NCBI GenBank assembly: GCA_022701275.1 | Contig: CP031740.1 | Span: 3,297,001-3,361,000 of the forward strand | Length of the DNA stretch: 64,000 bases | DNA from: Microcoleus vaginatus PCC 9802 | GTDB lineage: Bacteria; Cyanobacteriota; Cyanobacteriia; Cyanobacteriales; Microcoleaceae | Reading direction: 5' to 3' | In this document: positions 1-9,261 of the stretch, piece after piece | How positions within the stretch are numbered: position 1 is the first letter of the stretch | How the letters are laid out: every line of letters starts with the position of its first letter | The notes under the pieces: generated by a model | The model's database searches: none | Told to the model about the DNA's origin: nothing | The model's input: only the letters and a program-made list of their open reading frames with translations | Program-made: the position numbers and the translations under genes

Positions 1-78
1 AGTCAAGATAAAAATCAGATTTTATTGGGTAAAGTTTACCTTGCATATCGCTATAAGCCGCACAATTGGGAACAATGA
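1..78 (+). CDS. C-terminal end of an upstream gene (partial)
   Basis: The first frame is open from base 1 to a TGA at 76-78 and encodes 25 residues ending in YKPHNWEQ. The stop overlaps the next gene's ATG as ATGA, the usual sign of translational coupling, so this is probably the end of another gene of the glycan operon. Too little is present to name the product. Confidence 0.55.
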   Translation, partial: SQDKNQILLGKVYLAYRYKPHNWEQ

Positions 79-983
79 ACCGTACTAAAATCGCCGCCCT
101 TTTAACTTGCTTCAACCGCAAAGAGAAAACATTAGCTTGCTTAGATGCTCTTTTTAAGCAGGCACTTCCAGCCGATGTTGATATCTTAGCCTATTTAGTC
201 GATGATGCCAGTACCGATGGCACCAGCGAGGCAGTTCGTCAAATCTATCCTCAAGTCAAGATTTTTTCCGGCGATGGAAACCTATTTTGGAACGGGGGAA
301 TGCGTGGGGCTTTCACCGAAGCAATGAAAGATGATCCCGACTACTACCTATGGTTAAATGATGACACTCTTATTTATCCCGAAACAGTACGCGTCTTGCT
401 AGAAACCACTCAAAAATTATCAGAAAAAGGAGAAACCAAAGCAATCGTTGGCGGTTCTACCTGCGACCCAGAAACGGGTAAAACAACTTACGGCGGTGTC
501 GTGCGAAATAACCCTTTGCACCCCTTCCGATATGGTATCCTAGAACCAACAAAAGAGCCTCAGATGTGCGATACTATGCACGGCAACTGCGTATTAATTC
601 CCCGCAGTGTTGTGCAAATGGTCGGCAACCTCGATCCGGCTTTTGTCCATTATATTGGCGATTGGGATTATGGTTTACGAGCCAGACAGAAAGGATGTAC
701 AGTTTGGATTGCTCCTGGCTATTTAGGCACTTGTTCTCTCAACCCCCAGGTGACCAAAACGGCTGCTGATAATTTAAGTGAAGGATTGGATAAAATGAGC
801 CAACCGAAAGGTTTATCGTTCAAAGATACTACCCTGCAACCGGCTCAAGAGTGGAAAGTATTTACTCAGCGGCATGGTGGCTGGTTGTGGCCAATTTATT
901 GGCTGCTACCTTATCGCAGGTTAGTTTGGCTTTCAGTGTTGAGTAAAGTGGGATTGACTAAAAACAAAACTCAAGGTGAATAG
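75..983 (+). CDS. Glycosyltransferase family 2
   Basis: 302-residue GT-A fold glycosyltransferase that would transfer a sugar from a nucleotide sugar to a glycan or lipid-linked acceptor at the inner face of the membrane. The nucleotide-binding strand ends in VDDASTDGT (about 42-50), followed by a metal-binding acidic cluster WLNDDT (about 93-98) and a GDWDYGLRARQKG segment near 195-207 in the acceptor/catalytic region. I chose ATG at 75 over an in-frame TTG at 66 because the ATG overlaps the preceding stop by 4 bp. It lies tail to head with two GT4-like genes. The sugar specificity cannot be read from sequence. Confidence 0.9.
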   Translation: MNRTKIAALLTCFNRKEKTLACLDALFKQALPADVDILAYLVDDASTDGTSEAVRQIYPQVKIFSGDGNLFWNGGMRGAFTEAMKDDPDYYLWLNDDTLIYPETVRVLLETTQKLSEKGETKAIVGGSTCDPETGKTTYGGVVRNNPLHPFRYGILEPTKEPQMCDTMHGNCVLIPRSVVQMVGNLDPAFVHYIGDWDYGLRARQKGCTVWIAPGYLGTCSLNPQVTKTAADNLSEGLDKMSQPKGLSFKDTTLQPAQEWKVFTQRHGGWLWPIYWLLPYRRLVWLSVLSKVGLTKNKTQGE

Positions 984-984
984 G

Positions 985-2145
985 ATGGTTGATAGAAATG
1001 AACTCCGCATTGCTTGGCTTGTCCCGGAAGTGGAACTGGGAGCTTACTGGCAGCCTGTTTTGAGGGAATTTACGAAAATTTTTAAGAATACTGTATTTTA
1101 TACTGGTCGTGTTTGGTCTGGGTTCGATCCGACCCTGCCGGGAGCATCGGCAATTCAATTGGTAGGGGAGACTAAATTTGTCGAGACGGAAAAGATAGAA
1201 ACAGGATACGATCGCGGATTCATTGTAGTATCGCCTAGTATTATCGGCTATTTGCTAAAATTTAGACCTCATGTGGTCTTTCCCCAAGCTTTCTCTTTGT
1301 GGACTGTAATTGTTGCGTTTTTAAAACCGCTACTGAGATGGAAAATTGCGATTATTTACGATGGTAGTTCCCCAAATACAGACTTTCGAGATTCCAGTTT
1401 TAGGACATTTGTGCGCCGCATCCTGGTTCGGTTTGCCGATGCTTTTGTTGCCAATAGCAATGCGGGTAAAAAATATCTGATGGAAGTTCTCAACGTACCG
1501 GAAGAGAAAATTTTTACCCGAACCTATCTCGTACCTGATGCGGGAGCTTTGCTGAAACGATTGGATCAAACTCAGCAACCAAACTTGCAGTTGAAACGCC
1601 CGATTTTTCTCTATGTAGGGCGCATAACGGCTAGAAAGGGAATTAAAACGCTTTTAGAAGCTTGCGCTATTCTTAAAAATCAAGGTTATGTTGATTATTC
1701 GCTGTTGATTATTGGCAAGGGAGATCAGCGCGAAGAACTGGAAGCATTTATTAAAAAGTGCGATTTTGAAGAGCAAGTAACGTGGGCGGGATGGGTAGAA
1801 TATGGAAATTTAGGTGCTTATTTTCAGCAAGCTGATATTTTTGTGTTTCCTACTTTTGAGGATGTTTGGGGTATGGTTGTACCGGAAGCGATGGTGTTGG
1901 GAAAAGCAGTATTGTGTTCAAATGGTGCAGCTTCCTGTGAGTTAATTATGTCAGGCGAGAACGGTTATATTTTCGACCCTAACAGTGCTCAAGAGTTAGC
2001 GGATCAAATGCAAATTTTTCTAGATAATCCTGATGTGATGGAGTCGATGGGAGAGCGTTCACGACAGATAATTTCTCAAAAAACGCCAGAAACAGCAGCT
2101 AAAGCTTACGTCGAAGTTACATCTTTTTTGATGGAGAATAGGTGA
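985..2145 (+). CDS. Glycosyltransferase family 4 (GT-B)
   Basis: 386-residue GT-B glycosyltransferase. The C-terminal half has the family signatures: FLYVGRITARKG near residue 208, where the second Rossmann domain begins, and EDVWGMVVPEAM near 302-313, the nucleotide-sugar contact loop. The N-terminal half is variable, as usual for acceptor domains. ATG at 985 is one base past the preceding stop; an in-frame GTG at 976 would overlap it by 8 bp, so the start is uncertain by three codons. It belongs to the same exopolysaccharide-type operon as the GT2 gene. Acceptor and donor are unknown. Confidence 0.88.
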   Translation: MVDRNELRIAWLVPEVELGAYWQPVLREFTKIFKNTVFYTGRVWSGFDPTLPGASAIQLVGETKFVETEKIETGYDRGFIVVSPSIIGYLLKFRPHVVFPQAFSLWTVIVAFLKPLLRWKIAIIYDGSSPNTDFRDSSFRTFVRRILVRFADAFVANSNAGKKYLMEVLNVPEEKIFTRTYLVPDAGALLKRLDQTQQPNLQLKRPIFLYVGRITARKGIKTLLEACAILKNQGYVDYSLLIIGKGDQREELEAFIKKCDFEEQVTWAGWVEYGNLGAYFQQADIFVFPTFEDVWGMVVPEAMVLGKAVLCSNGAASCELIMSGENGYIFDPNSAQELADQMQIFLDNPDVMESMGERSRQIISQKTPETAAKAYVEVTSFLMENR

Positions 2146-2244
2146 ACGAAGTTCGGAAACGGATTTTTTAAATGATTTAACGGAGGGATGGAAGAGGGAA
2201 GAGGGAAAAATTAGCAATTACCAATTAGCAATTACCACTTAGCC

Positions 2245-3474
2245 ATGAAAGTTTTATTATCTGCGTTTGCTTGCGAACCGAATCTCGGCTCCGAAGAGGG
2301 AGTAGGATGGAATACTGTTATCCAATCTGCTAAACATCACGAAAGTTGGGTATTTACTCGCACGTTTTGTCGATCGTACATTGAAGCAGAACTAGAGCGG
2401 AACCCAGTGCCAAATCTGCACTTTGTTTATTTTGATCCGTTTGGGTGGAGCGAAGATTGGAAGGGGAAACAAGGATTGCTGCAACTTCACTACTATCTGT
2501 GGCAAATCTGGGCTTATTTTATCGCTCGGAAGCTCGATCGCGAAATAGGTTTTGACATAGTACATCACGTAACTTATGTCAAACATTGGTCTCCCAGTTT
2601 CTTGGCGCTGTTGCCGCATCCTTTTATTTGGGGGCCGGTGGGGGGGGCCGAAGCAGCACCAAAGCCTTTTTGGCAAGATTTTAGTCGCCGGGGCAAAATT
2701 TACGAAACGCTCCGAGCATTGGCTCAAAGCGTAGGAGAACGCGATCCGTTTGTGGGCCTGACGGCGCGTCGCAGTGCCGTGGCACTGGCAACTACGGAAG
2801 AAACCGCTGCCAGACTGCGATTTCTCAAAGCAAAAAACGTGAAGATTTTCTCGCAAGTCGGTTTATCGCAGCAGGAAATTCAAGAACTAGAGAAATTTCC
2901 TACCCCGCCGGAGCAACCAATTAGATTCATCAGTGTCGGTCGTCTCTTACACTGGAAAGGGGTGCACTTAGGACTCCGTGCATTTGCGGAGGCGAAGCTG
3001 GAACAATCGGAATACTGGATTGTCGGAGACGGCCCGGAAAGGCAGCGTTTGGAAGCTTTGGCCACAGAATTGGGACTGGCAAATAAAATATTTTTTTGGG
3101 GAACTTTATCTCGCACTGAAACTCTTTCTAAAATGGGGGAGTCTCACGTTCTCCTCCATCCGAGTTTGCATGACTCTGGCGGTTTTGTGTGCACGGAAAT
3201 GATGGGCGTTGGCCGTCCGACGATTTGTTTGGATTTGGGCGGACCGGCTACTCAAGTAACGGAGCAAACGGGGATTAAAGTGGCTGCTACGGACCCCGAT
3301 CGCACTGTGCAAGGTCTAGCAGAAGCTATAGTGTGTTTAGCCCAAGATCGTGAATTGCGATCGCGCTTGGGTCAAGCGGGTCAAACACGTGTCAGGGAAA
3401 TCTATGATTGGGATGTTAAAGGTAAATTCTTTGCCCAATTGTGCCAAAATGTATTCAACGGAAAATCAGGATAA
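2245..3474 (+). CDS. Glycosyltransferase family 4 (GT-B)
   Basis: 409 residues. The N-terminus MKVLLSAFACEPNLGSEEG, with a glycine-rich acceptor-side loop, is typical of a GT4 subgroup found in exopolysaccharide clusters. The C-terminal domain begins at SVGRLLHWKG (about 230-239) and has HPSLHDSGGFVCTEMM at about 305-320, the sugar-nucleotide loop with the paired acidic residues. The 99-bp gap from the previous gene contains AATTA/CCAATTAGC-like short repeats. It is probably a cytoplasmic enzyme acting on a lipid-linked glycan. Substrate unknown. Confidence 0.88.
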   Translation: MKVLLSAFACEPNLGSEEGVGWNTVIQSAKHHESWVFTRTFCRSYIEAELERNPVPNLHFVYFDPFGWSEDWKGKQGLLQLHYYLWQIWAYFIARKLDREIGFDIVHHVTYVKHWSPSFLALLPHPFIWGPVGGAEAAPKPFWQDFSRRGKIYETLRALAQSVGERDPFVGLTARRSAVALATTEETAARLRFLKAKNVKIFSQVGLSQQEIQELEKFPTPPEQPIRFISVGRLLHWKGVHLGLRAFAEAKLEQSEYWIVGDGPERQRLEALATELGLANKIFFWGTLSRTETLSKMGESHVLLHPSLHDSGGFVCTEMMGVGRPTICLDLGGPATQVTEQTGIKVAATDPDRTVQGLAEAIVCLAQDRELRSRLGQAGQTRVREIYDWDVKGKFFAQLCQNVFNGKSG

Positions 3475-3533
3475 CTTCCGATTTTTTCGATCGGGCAAAA
3501 CGAAGAAAACTATATTTTTTCAGGCGGTGAAAC

Positions 3534-4616
3534 GTGGGCGTTGCAATCATTACGGGCTCGGCGGGTTTAATTGGCTCTGAGGCGTGTAAGTTCTTTGCCA
3601 AACAAGGCTTAGATATAGTTGGCATCGACAATAATATGCGCCAGTTCTTTTTTGGTGCTGATGGTTCTACAAACTGGAACCGCCAACTGCTCGAAAAGTC
3701 CTTGGGTACCAAGTATTATCACTTAGATGTGGACATTCGCGACTATGAAGCGATTACCAATATCTTTCAGCGGTACGGCGAGTCGATAGAATTAGTAATT
3801 CACACCGCAGCCCAGCCCAGCCATGATTGGGCTTCCCGTGCTCCGAAAATAGACTTTACCGTCAATGCTAACGGCACTCTCAATCTTCTAGAAGTAACTC
3901 GCTTGTACTGTCCTAAAGCGGTTTTCATTTTCACTTCTACCAATAAAGTATACGGCGATACGCCTAACAGTTTGCCTTTAATTGAATTAGAACATAGGTG
4001 GGAAATTGAAGCCGGCCATACTTACGAAAGCGGCATTCGGGAAGATATGTCAATCGACCAGTGCCTGCACAGTTTGTTTGGTGCTTCTAAGGTAGCTGCT
4101 GACGTTTTAGTTCAAGAATACGGTCGATATTTTAATATGAACACCGCTTGTTTTCGCGGTGGATGTTTGACGGGACCAAATCACTCGGGAGCTCAATTGC
4201 ACGGCTTCCTCGCCTACTTGATGAAGTGTGCTGTCACAGGAACTCCTTACACCGTGTTTGGCTACAAAGGCAAGCAAGTTCGCGATAACATTCATAGCGC
4301 AGATTTAATTTCGGCATTTTATGAATTTTATAAAGCTCCCCGAAGCGCCCAAGTTTATAATACAGGAGGAGGCAGGTACAGCAATTGTTCGATGTTAGAA
4401 GCGATCCAGATGTGCGAGGCAATTGCAGAACGCAAATTTAATTGGACTTATGCTGAAGGGAATCGCATTGGCGATCACATTTGGTGGATTAGCGACAATT
4501 CCAAATTTTCCAGTCACTACCCCAACTGGAAAATGAAATATAACGTTAAACAAATCTTACAGGAGATTTATGACTGTAACCGCGAGCGTTGGCTGAAAGA
4601 GGATTCCAATGATTGA
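3534..4616 (+). CDS. NAD-dependent epimerase/dehydratase, CDP-paratose 2-epimerase-like
   Basis: 360-residue extended SDR with a GTG start at 3534, placing the Rossmann motif GSAGLIGS at residues 8-15. The region [10 protein letters not shown] (135-144), a long middle domain and [14 protein letters not shown] resemble the RfbE/CDP-tyvelose epimerase branch. It probably interconverts or modifies a nucleotide sugar for the neighbouring glycosyltransferases. The catalytic YxxxK motif is altered: residues 181-186 are LFGASK, with TTT (Phe) where Tyr is expected and Lys186 kept. I recall the same LFGASK form from related sequences in this branch, so it may be a subfamily trait. Its 3' end is duplicated into the following spacer. 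Confidence 0.85.
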   Translation: MGVAIITGSAGLIGSEACKFFAKQGLDIVGIDNNMRQFFFGADGSTNWNRQLLEKSLGTKYYHLDVDIRDYEAITNIFQRYGESIELVIHTAAQPSHDWASRAPKIDFTVNANGTLNLLEVTRLYCPKAVFIFTSTNKVYGDTPNSLPLIELEHRWEIEAGHTYESGIREDMSIDQCLHSLFGASKVAADVLVQEYGRYFNMNTACFRGGCLTGPNHSGAQLHGFLAYLMKCAVTGTPYTVFGYKGKQVRDNIHSADLISAFYEFYKAPRSAQVYNTGGGRYSNCSMLEAIQMCEAIAERKFNWTYAEGNRIGDHIWWISDNSKFSSHYPNWKMKYNVKQILQEIYDCNRERWLKEDSND

Positions 4617-4782
4617 GCGGGGCCAAAAGAATGTGCTGGGAATTTCGGTAAACGATTGAAGAATACAAGGTTAAACAAATCTTAGGGGAGATTTATGACT
4701 GTAACTGCGAGCGTTGGCTTAAAGAGGTGTTCTATGATTGATAAAGGCAAAAAGAATGTACTCGGCATATTAGTAAATGCCG
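4545..4782 (+). repeat. Diverged 125-bp tandem duplication at a gene junction
   Basis: Bases 4545-4657 and 4670-4782 align at an offset of 125 bp. The unit holds the last 23 or so codons of the epimerase gene plus the first codons of the wecG-like gene. In copy 1 a wecG-type start (ATG 4609, [12 protein letters not shown]) overlaps the epimerase stop by 8 bp and runs into TGA after 16 codons. In copy 2 the matching ATG at 4734 leads into the full gene. The duplication has separated two genes that used to overlap. Confidence 0.9.
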
Positions 4783-5540
4783 TTAATTATGAAGCGGCTG
4801 TTAGCAAAATTATTGCGGCAGCCAGCGCCGGAAAACCAATGTCAGTTTCTGCTTTAGCGGTTCACGGGGTAATGACTGGGGTTCTCGACAGCACTCATCG
4901 TTATCGGATTAATCACATTGACTTAGTATTGCCAGACGGACAGCCGGTCAGGTGGGCGTTAAATTGGCTATACCATACGGAATTGCCCGATCGAGTTTGC
5001 GGGCCGAATGCGATGTTACAAATCTGCGAACGTGCGGCAGAAGAAGGATTACCTATCTATTTGTACGGATCTCAAGCTTCTGTACTGGAAGCTTTATCTC
5101 GCAATCTCTGCCAGCGTTTTCCCAAGTTAATTATTGCTGGAACTCAGCCTTCTAAATTTAGGCAAGTTTCGCCCCAAGAGAAACAAGAAATTGCACAGCA
5201 AATTCGCAACAGCGGTGCAGCAATTACTTTTGTCGGTTTGGGGTGTCCTCGGCAAGAAGTCTGGGCTTACGAATACCGGGACGACTTATCAATGCCGTTG
5301 ATTGCTGTAGGTGCTGCTTACGATTTTCATGCGGGTAATTTGGCTAAATCTCCTGACTTTTTATCTAAAATAGGTTTGGAATGGCTGTTTCGGATGATTA
5401 AGGAACCTCGGCGCCTTTGGCAGCGGTATGTTTTTTTGAATCCGCTTTATATCTGGCTATTTTTGCTACAAGCTTTGAAAATCAAACAGTTCGACCCCAC
5501 AGACGCCACGCCGCCTGTAGAAGAAGTATTATATGGTTGA
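4734..5540 (+). CDS. WecG/TagA/CpsF family glycosyltransferase
   Basis: 268 residues, the usual length for this GT26 family, whose members transfer N-acetylmannosamine-type sugars to lipid-linked acceptors. Family features in order: NVLGILVNAV at the N-terminus, DLVLPDGQPVRWA with the conserved acidic residue, RVCGPNAML, the FVGLGCPRQEVWA strand, GAAYDFHAG, and an aromatic, basic C-terminal tail that in the family contacts the membrane. An upstream ATG at 4695 is in frame, but its extra 13 codons are the duplicated epimerase tail read out of frame, so ATG 4734 is preferred. It is probably an initiating or early enzyme of the cluster's glycan. Confidence 0.9.
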   Translation: MIDKGKKNVLGILVNAVNYEAAVSKIIAAASAGKPMSVSALAVHGVMTGVLDSTHRYRINHIDLVLPDGQPVRWALNWLYHTELPDRVCGPNAMLQICERAAEEGLPIYLYGSQASVLEALSRNLCQRFPKLIIAGTQPSKFRQVSPQEKQEIAQQIRNSGAAITFVGLGCPRQEVWAYEYRDDLSMPLIAVGAAYDFHAGNLAKSPDFLSKIGLEWLFRMIKEPRRLWQRYVFLNPLYIWLFLLQALKIKQFDPTDATPPVEEVLYG

Positions 5541-6014
5541 AATTTAAAAGTTTCTGGTGAATTATGGGTGCTCACAAGTAAAAAGTAAAAAGGCAAACAC
5601 ATCGTAACTAATCGTTGTGTGGTGCAACTGCGATCGCATATTCAAGAAAAGTTATATCAAATCCCGTGGCATCCGAATTATAGTGGGAGCTTAAGAACTC
5701 GCGATTTGGGTAGCGAGCTCTTAAACTCCCAGTGACATGATCCAAATATATTATTCCGATGCCACCGGAAACGATATTACGCCAGAAAACAATTTTTACA
5801 TTATCTATGTGGTAAGCTGCGAACTGCACACCTTACATACAAAGTTGGTGCGTCAGTCTCGATCGAGTCAGGTGGATTGCTGGGTCAATAGTCGCATTTG
5901 GTTTGACTGTACACCCGGCCTGGGCGATGATCGCAGGGGATGGCCACAGTATGGTGAGTGTGTAACGAAAGTTGATAATCAAACCCAAAGTTTATTGCCC
6001 TTACCTCGATCTTG
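5541..6014. other. Spacer between wecG-like gene and methyltransferase gene
   Basis: 474 bp between convergent genes. Its main content is the 130-bp inverted repeat at 5651-5780. Short open frames reading into or out of that repeat are by-products of it. The remaining 230 bp next to the methyltransferase 3' end show no gene or clear terminator that I can recognise. Confidence 0.6.
5651..5780. repeat. 130-bp imperfect palindrome, MITE-like
   Basis: Left arm from 5651 (GTTATATCAAATCCCGTGGC...) pairs with right arm ending at 5780, whose reverse complement reads GTAATATCGTTTCCGGTGGC. The arms continue through GGCATCSGAATWAT and GGGAG.TTAAGARCTCGC to a loop near 5704-5712. No transposase is present. 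The 12-mer ATCCGAATTATA inside the left arm also occurs at 15579-15590, so the sequence is probably dispersed in this genome. Confidence 0.75.
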
Positions 6015-7010
6015 CTATCGCTTTTGTGCCACAATCCGGATCGAATCGTACTTGTTTTCATCAGCAGCAAAAATTGTTTTCAGCAGTAGCTTCCAAGCTT
6101 GGACTTGACTGTTTTCTTTGCGCTTTACTATCTGATGAGATGCAATGGAATCGAACACACTGAAAATTTTTCTTTCATCATTGATCCAAGTGTTGTCAAA
6201 TTGGCGATAGTAGCCATTAAACTGGGTAGAAATTACCTCAAATCCTACTTTTTCACAGATAGCGCGCAAGCTCTGCGGTGTGAAGAAATACAAATGCCTT
6301 GGTACATCTAGATGCATCCATGCAATCCCTGATGACTTCAGCCCAATACAAGAGTTATTTGGTACTTCCATCACCACTTTGCCGCCATCCACGAGCAACT
6401 GCATGGCATTGCGGAGTGCAAGTAAAGGATCTCTGGTATGTTCGAGTACGTGGTTCATCACAATTATGTCGTACTGTCTAGACTCGACTTCTGGGGGCAA
6501 AGATTCAGCAGTACCATAAAATACATTAAGACCTCGCTGCTGAGCCAAAACTAAAGCTTGTCGATCGGGTTCTACGCCCCAGACTTTGTGACCCTCTGCT
6601 TGCAGTTCTTGCAGCAGGTGCCCGTTGGCGCAACCAATTTCTAAGATCGAAGAGGAAGCAGTCCCGAACTGTTGCTTCCACCATTTACTTGTGACATCTA
6701 CTCCGCGATCGAAACGCCAAGCTAGATGGGTACGCAATTTATCGAAGAAGGAAATAGAAGAGGCAGATACGAAGCCTGTAAAGTCTATATGATGAGTATA
6801 ATACTCATCAATGTCGTAGAAGCTGGCGATTTTGTTGAGTTCGGGTAGAGGATGAATGCATCCAAGTTGTGACTTTTCGCACCAGTACAATTGAAATGAC
6901 TCTTTGTTTCGAGGTCTGCGCCAATCACCGGGTATGAATAGCCACGGTTTCATACTCTCTGCCGATATCGGGCAGACGACGGTAGGGCTTAAGCACGTTT
7001 GACTTTGCAT
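6015..7010 (-). CDS. Class I SAM-dependent methyltransferase
   Basis: 331 residues. SAM-binding motif I is ILEIGCANG (about 122-130), the acidic end of strand 2 is WGVEPDR, and IVMNHVLEH (about 183-191) is the Methyltransf_23 motif. The region around 200-260 (MEVPNN, HLYFFTPQSL) matches the methyltransferases that accompany glycan and O-antigen clusters. A short Trp/Cys-rich N-terminal part precedes the Rossmann domain. It is convergent with the wecG-like gene. Likely role: methylation of a sugar or lipid-linked glycan intermediate; substrate unknown. Confidence 0.88.
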   Translation of the reverse strand: MQSQTCLSPTVVCPISAESMKPWLFIPGDWRRPRNKESFQLYWCEKSQLGCIHPLPELNKIASFYDIDEYYTHHIDFTGFVSASSISFFDKLRTHLAWRFDRGVDVTSKWWKQQFGTASSSILEIGCANGHLLQELQAEGHKVWGVEPDRQALVLAQQRGLNVFYGTAESLPPEVESRQYDIIVMNHVLEHTRDPLLALRNAMQLLVDGGKVVMEVPNNSCIGLKSSGIAWMHLDVPRHLYFFTPQSLRAICEKVGFEVISTQFNGYYRQFDNTWINDERKIFSVFDSIASHQIVKRKENSQVQAWKLLLKTIFAADENKYDSIRIVAQKR

Positions 7011-7690
7011 TTTAGTTTTCCTTACTTAGGAACTTGATGTATTAATAACCACTCCTGTTAGAGCAATCCGGGACGTTATGTACCCGTGATAATTGCGGAC
7101 TCCTAAACACAGTAGATGAATGCCTAAAACTTATGAAGTTTTGGGAATACAATTGCTGAGGCGTGCTTTTCAAGTAACATCGAATTTAAGCTAACGCATA
7201 TAACTGGCTTTGTCACTTTTGATTAAAAACTACACCTTCCGCGAGCGGGCGGTGAGTAAGTTTTTCTGTTGTCAATAACTCAGCAATAATTCAAGTCTAT
7301 ATTAAGTTATAAACAAGGTAGGTTTCTCGGCTATGATACTAATAAAAGCATTTGTGCATCCACCTAAATAATGAAGCAGTTGATTTAACAAGATTTAAAC
7401 TAAAACGCCTGTTAGTTTTGCCTGTTCCGGTGGAAAGGAAAATGAGTTGGTCGCTCAATGGTTTAGAGTTGCTGTGGGAGCGGGTGGTTGCCAAGAAAAT
7501 GTAACCTGTTAAAGGAGACTTGAGAACCTATGGAAGAAGTGCGATCGCCCAGTCGAGTTTGATGCTATTAAGTGTGAAAAAAACATCTAAATCTAATGGC
7601 GATCGCTCCGCTCAACCATTGCCTTTACAAGACCTCCGATTTCCGTGGCTACCTTAATGAAACCTGTCTCAATCATAAGCCGAAGCATTC
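7011..7690. other. 680-bp gap without recognisable gene
   Basis: Two HIP1 octamers (GCGATCGC) lie in the downstream half. No open frame in either strand has a recognisable motif, and I see no strong hairpin or repeat. The left end holds the promoter region of the methyltransferase gene; the right end is downstream of the next glycosyltransferase gene. It may be the remains of lost genes, but I cannot support that. Confidence 0.5.
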
Positions 7691-8950
7691 TTAAGGCAGT
7701 TGACTGTACGCCAAAACCATATGTGGAGCATCAGATACTTGAGTTTCGATGACTTGACTAGGCCGTGTTGAGTAGGCAATAGCCTGCATATGTTTTACGC
7801 GAGCTTGAAAAGTCTTCTCAAATGTGTGCTGTTGAGCAAACTTCAGCGACTTGAACGACATCGATTTAATTTCTTCCCGGTTTTGGCTGAGTTCGGCAAT
7901 TTTCTTCGCCATCTGTTTAGGCTGATTCATTGGCACCACCCATCCTGCCTCCGACATTTCTGCAATTCCCTGGAATGCTTCGTTAGCATATCCAACAATC
8001 GGCACGCCACCAGCCATAGTTTCTATGTAAGTACAAGAAGGATCGCCCTGCCGATGACAGCAAACAAACAAATCAATATTGTTCTTCACAAAGGGGAAAA
8101 ACTCTGTTTTAAAGTCAGGCACTCCGAGCATTTTCACGCAATCATTAAGTTGATTTGCAGCTATTTGCTGGTGCATCATCTCTTCTAAGTCACCAATACC
8201 ACTGATGAACATTTCAAATTTCACCTTCAGTTGTTTGAGTTCTTTAGCGACCTCAAGTAAATGATCCGCTCCTTTCATCTTAATTAGGCGACCTGAGAAT
8301 ACTAGCCGCAGAGGCATATCTTGAGAGCGGTTTTCAGTGCGCCGTTCAATGTCAGCTTCTGTTGCTAACATATCCTCTCTAATCCGCGTGTCCAAGAACA
8401 ACTGTGGGTTTCGATTGAGATGCTTGTATTCTTGGTAGGTAGGAGTGCCGTTGCACTGCAATCCGTCTGCCATTGCGATCGCCTTGCGCTGCTTATATTC
8501 CTGACTGTAGGTCCAGATGATTCTCCGCAAGCGGATCAAGGGATTGCTCGTACTCACATTCACGATCTGTTTGCGAGTTTTCAGACTGTATTCGGAAACG
8601 TAAATACACGGTACTCCCGCTATTTTACACACTTGACTGATATGGTTCTGTCTGTATTCCGGGGCTGCCAATACCAGGGCACTCTGATGCTGATGTAGTA
8701 AAGCTGGGGTGATTTGATCAAAAGAAATTATTTCCAGTTTGAATGGCAATTCATCAAGTTTGAATATTTTTGCATCCATCTGGTCGTTGTCTTCTTTCGT
8801 TTCTTCCATCATCACAGTAATTGAACCAGACCAATAGGTGGCTAACTCACCAACTGCTTCTATTAACTTCCGGGTCAGTAAAACTTCACTGTTTGGCAAA
8901 AACTTGGCTTTTAGTGGCTGTACGATTGTCAGATTGTTGTTAGTAAGCAT
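7691..8950 (-). CDS. Glycosyltransferase family 4/1-like (GT-B)
   Basis: 419 residues. The C-terminal domain starts at LRLVFSGRLIKMKGADHL (about residue 220). The nucleotide-sugar loop is GDPSCTYIETMAGGVPIVG, where the family usually has EGFG...EAMA, so this copy has a divergent donor loop with Thr-Tyr-Ile-Glu-Thr. The N-terminal half resembles the acceptor domain of cyanobacterial exopolysaccharide transferases. It stands alone, separated by about 700 bp on each side. Probable cytoplasmic enzyme of exopolysaccharide synthesis; substrate unknown. Confidence 0.82.
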   Translation of the reverse strand: MLTNNNLTIVQPLKAKFLPNSEVLLTRKLIEAVGELATYWSGSITVMMEETKEDNDQMDAKIFKLDELPFKLEIISFDQITPALLHQHQSALVLAAPEYRQNHISQVCKIAGVPCIYVSEYSLKTRKQIVNVSTSNPLIRLRRIIWTYSQEYKQRKAIAMADGLQCNGTPTYQEYKHLNRNPQLFLDTRIREDMLATEADIERRTENRSQDMPLRLVFSGRLIKMKGADHLLEVAKELKQLKVKFEMFISGIGDLEEMMHQQIAANQLNDCVKMLGVPDFKTEFFPFVKNNIDLFVCCHRQGDPSCTYIETMAGGVPIVGYANEAFQGIAEMSEAGWVVPMNQPKQMAKKIAELSQNREEIKSMSFKSLKFAQQHTFEKTFQARVKHMQAIAYSTRPSQVIETQVSDAPHMVLAYSQLP

Positions 8951-9231
8951 AGGTTAGGTGCTCCCTGATTTTAAGTTTTTACTGTTGATGCGGTAGTGAA
9001 TCTTTGCTGTAGGCAAGGGCTGTTGATCGATATAACCGACATCGACCGAATTTAAATTTCCCCGCCTGATACGAGAAGCATTTCAGACTCTGTTGCGGAG
9101 ATATCTCATACTTAAGATGGAGCCCGCAATTGGATTAGACCTTTATTATTTAAGGTGGGGTCTGTTTGATATTTCGCAATCATCTGCGATCTCCGTATAA
9201 GTGTCAATAACCTTTTCCCAGCTTTACTCAA

Positions 9232-9261
9232 TCTTTATAATTGAGCGGTCAATTATAAAGA
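9232..9261. promoter_or_regulatory. 13-bp perfect inverted repeat with 4-base loop
   Basis: TCTTTATAATTGA (9232-9244) and TCAATTATAAAGA (9249-9261) are exact reverse complements around GCGG. There is no T-run after it, so it is not a standard terminator. It lies about 280 bp upstream of the glycosyltransferase start. Operator, cruciform or small hairpin RNA are all possible. Confidence 0.5.

Noticed and set aside
5737-6108. Open frame crossing the 5.65-kb palindrome
   Set aside because: Starts in the repeat and runs antisense to the methyltransferase end; no motif.
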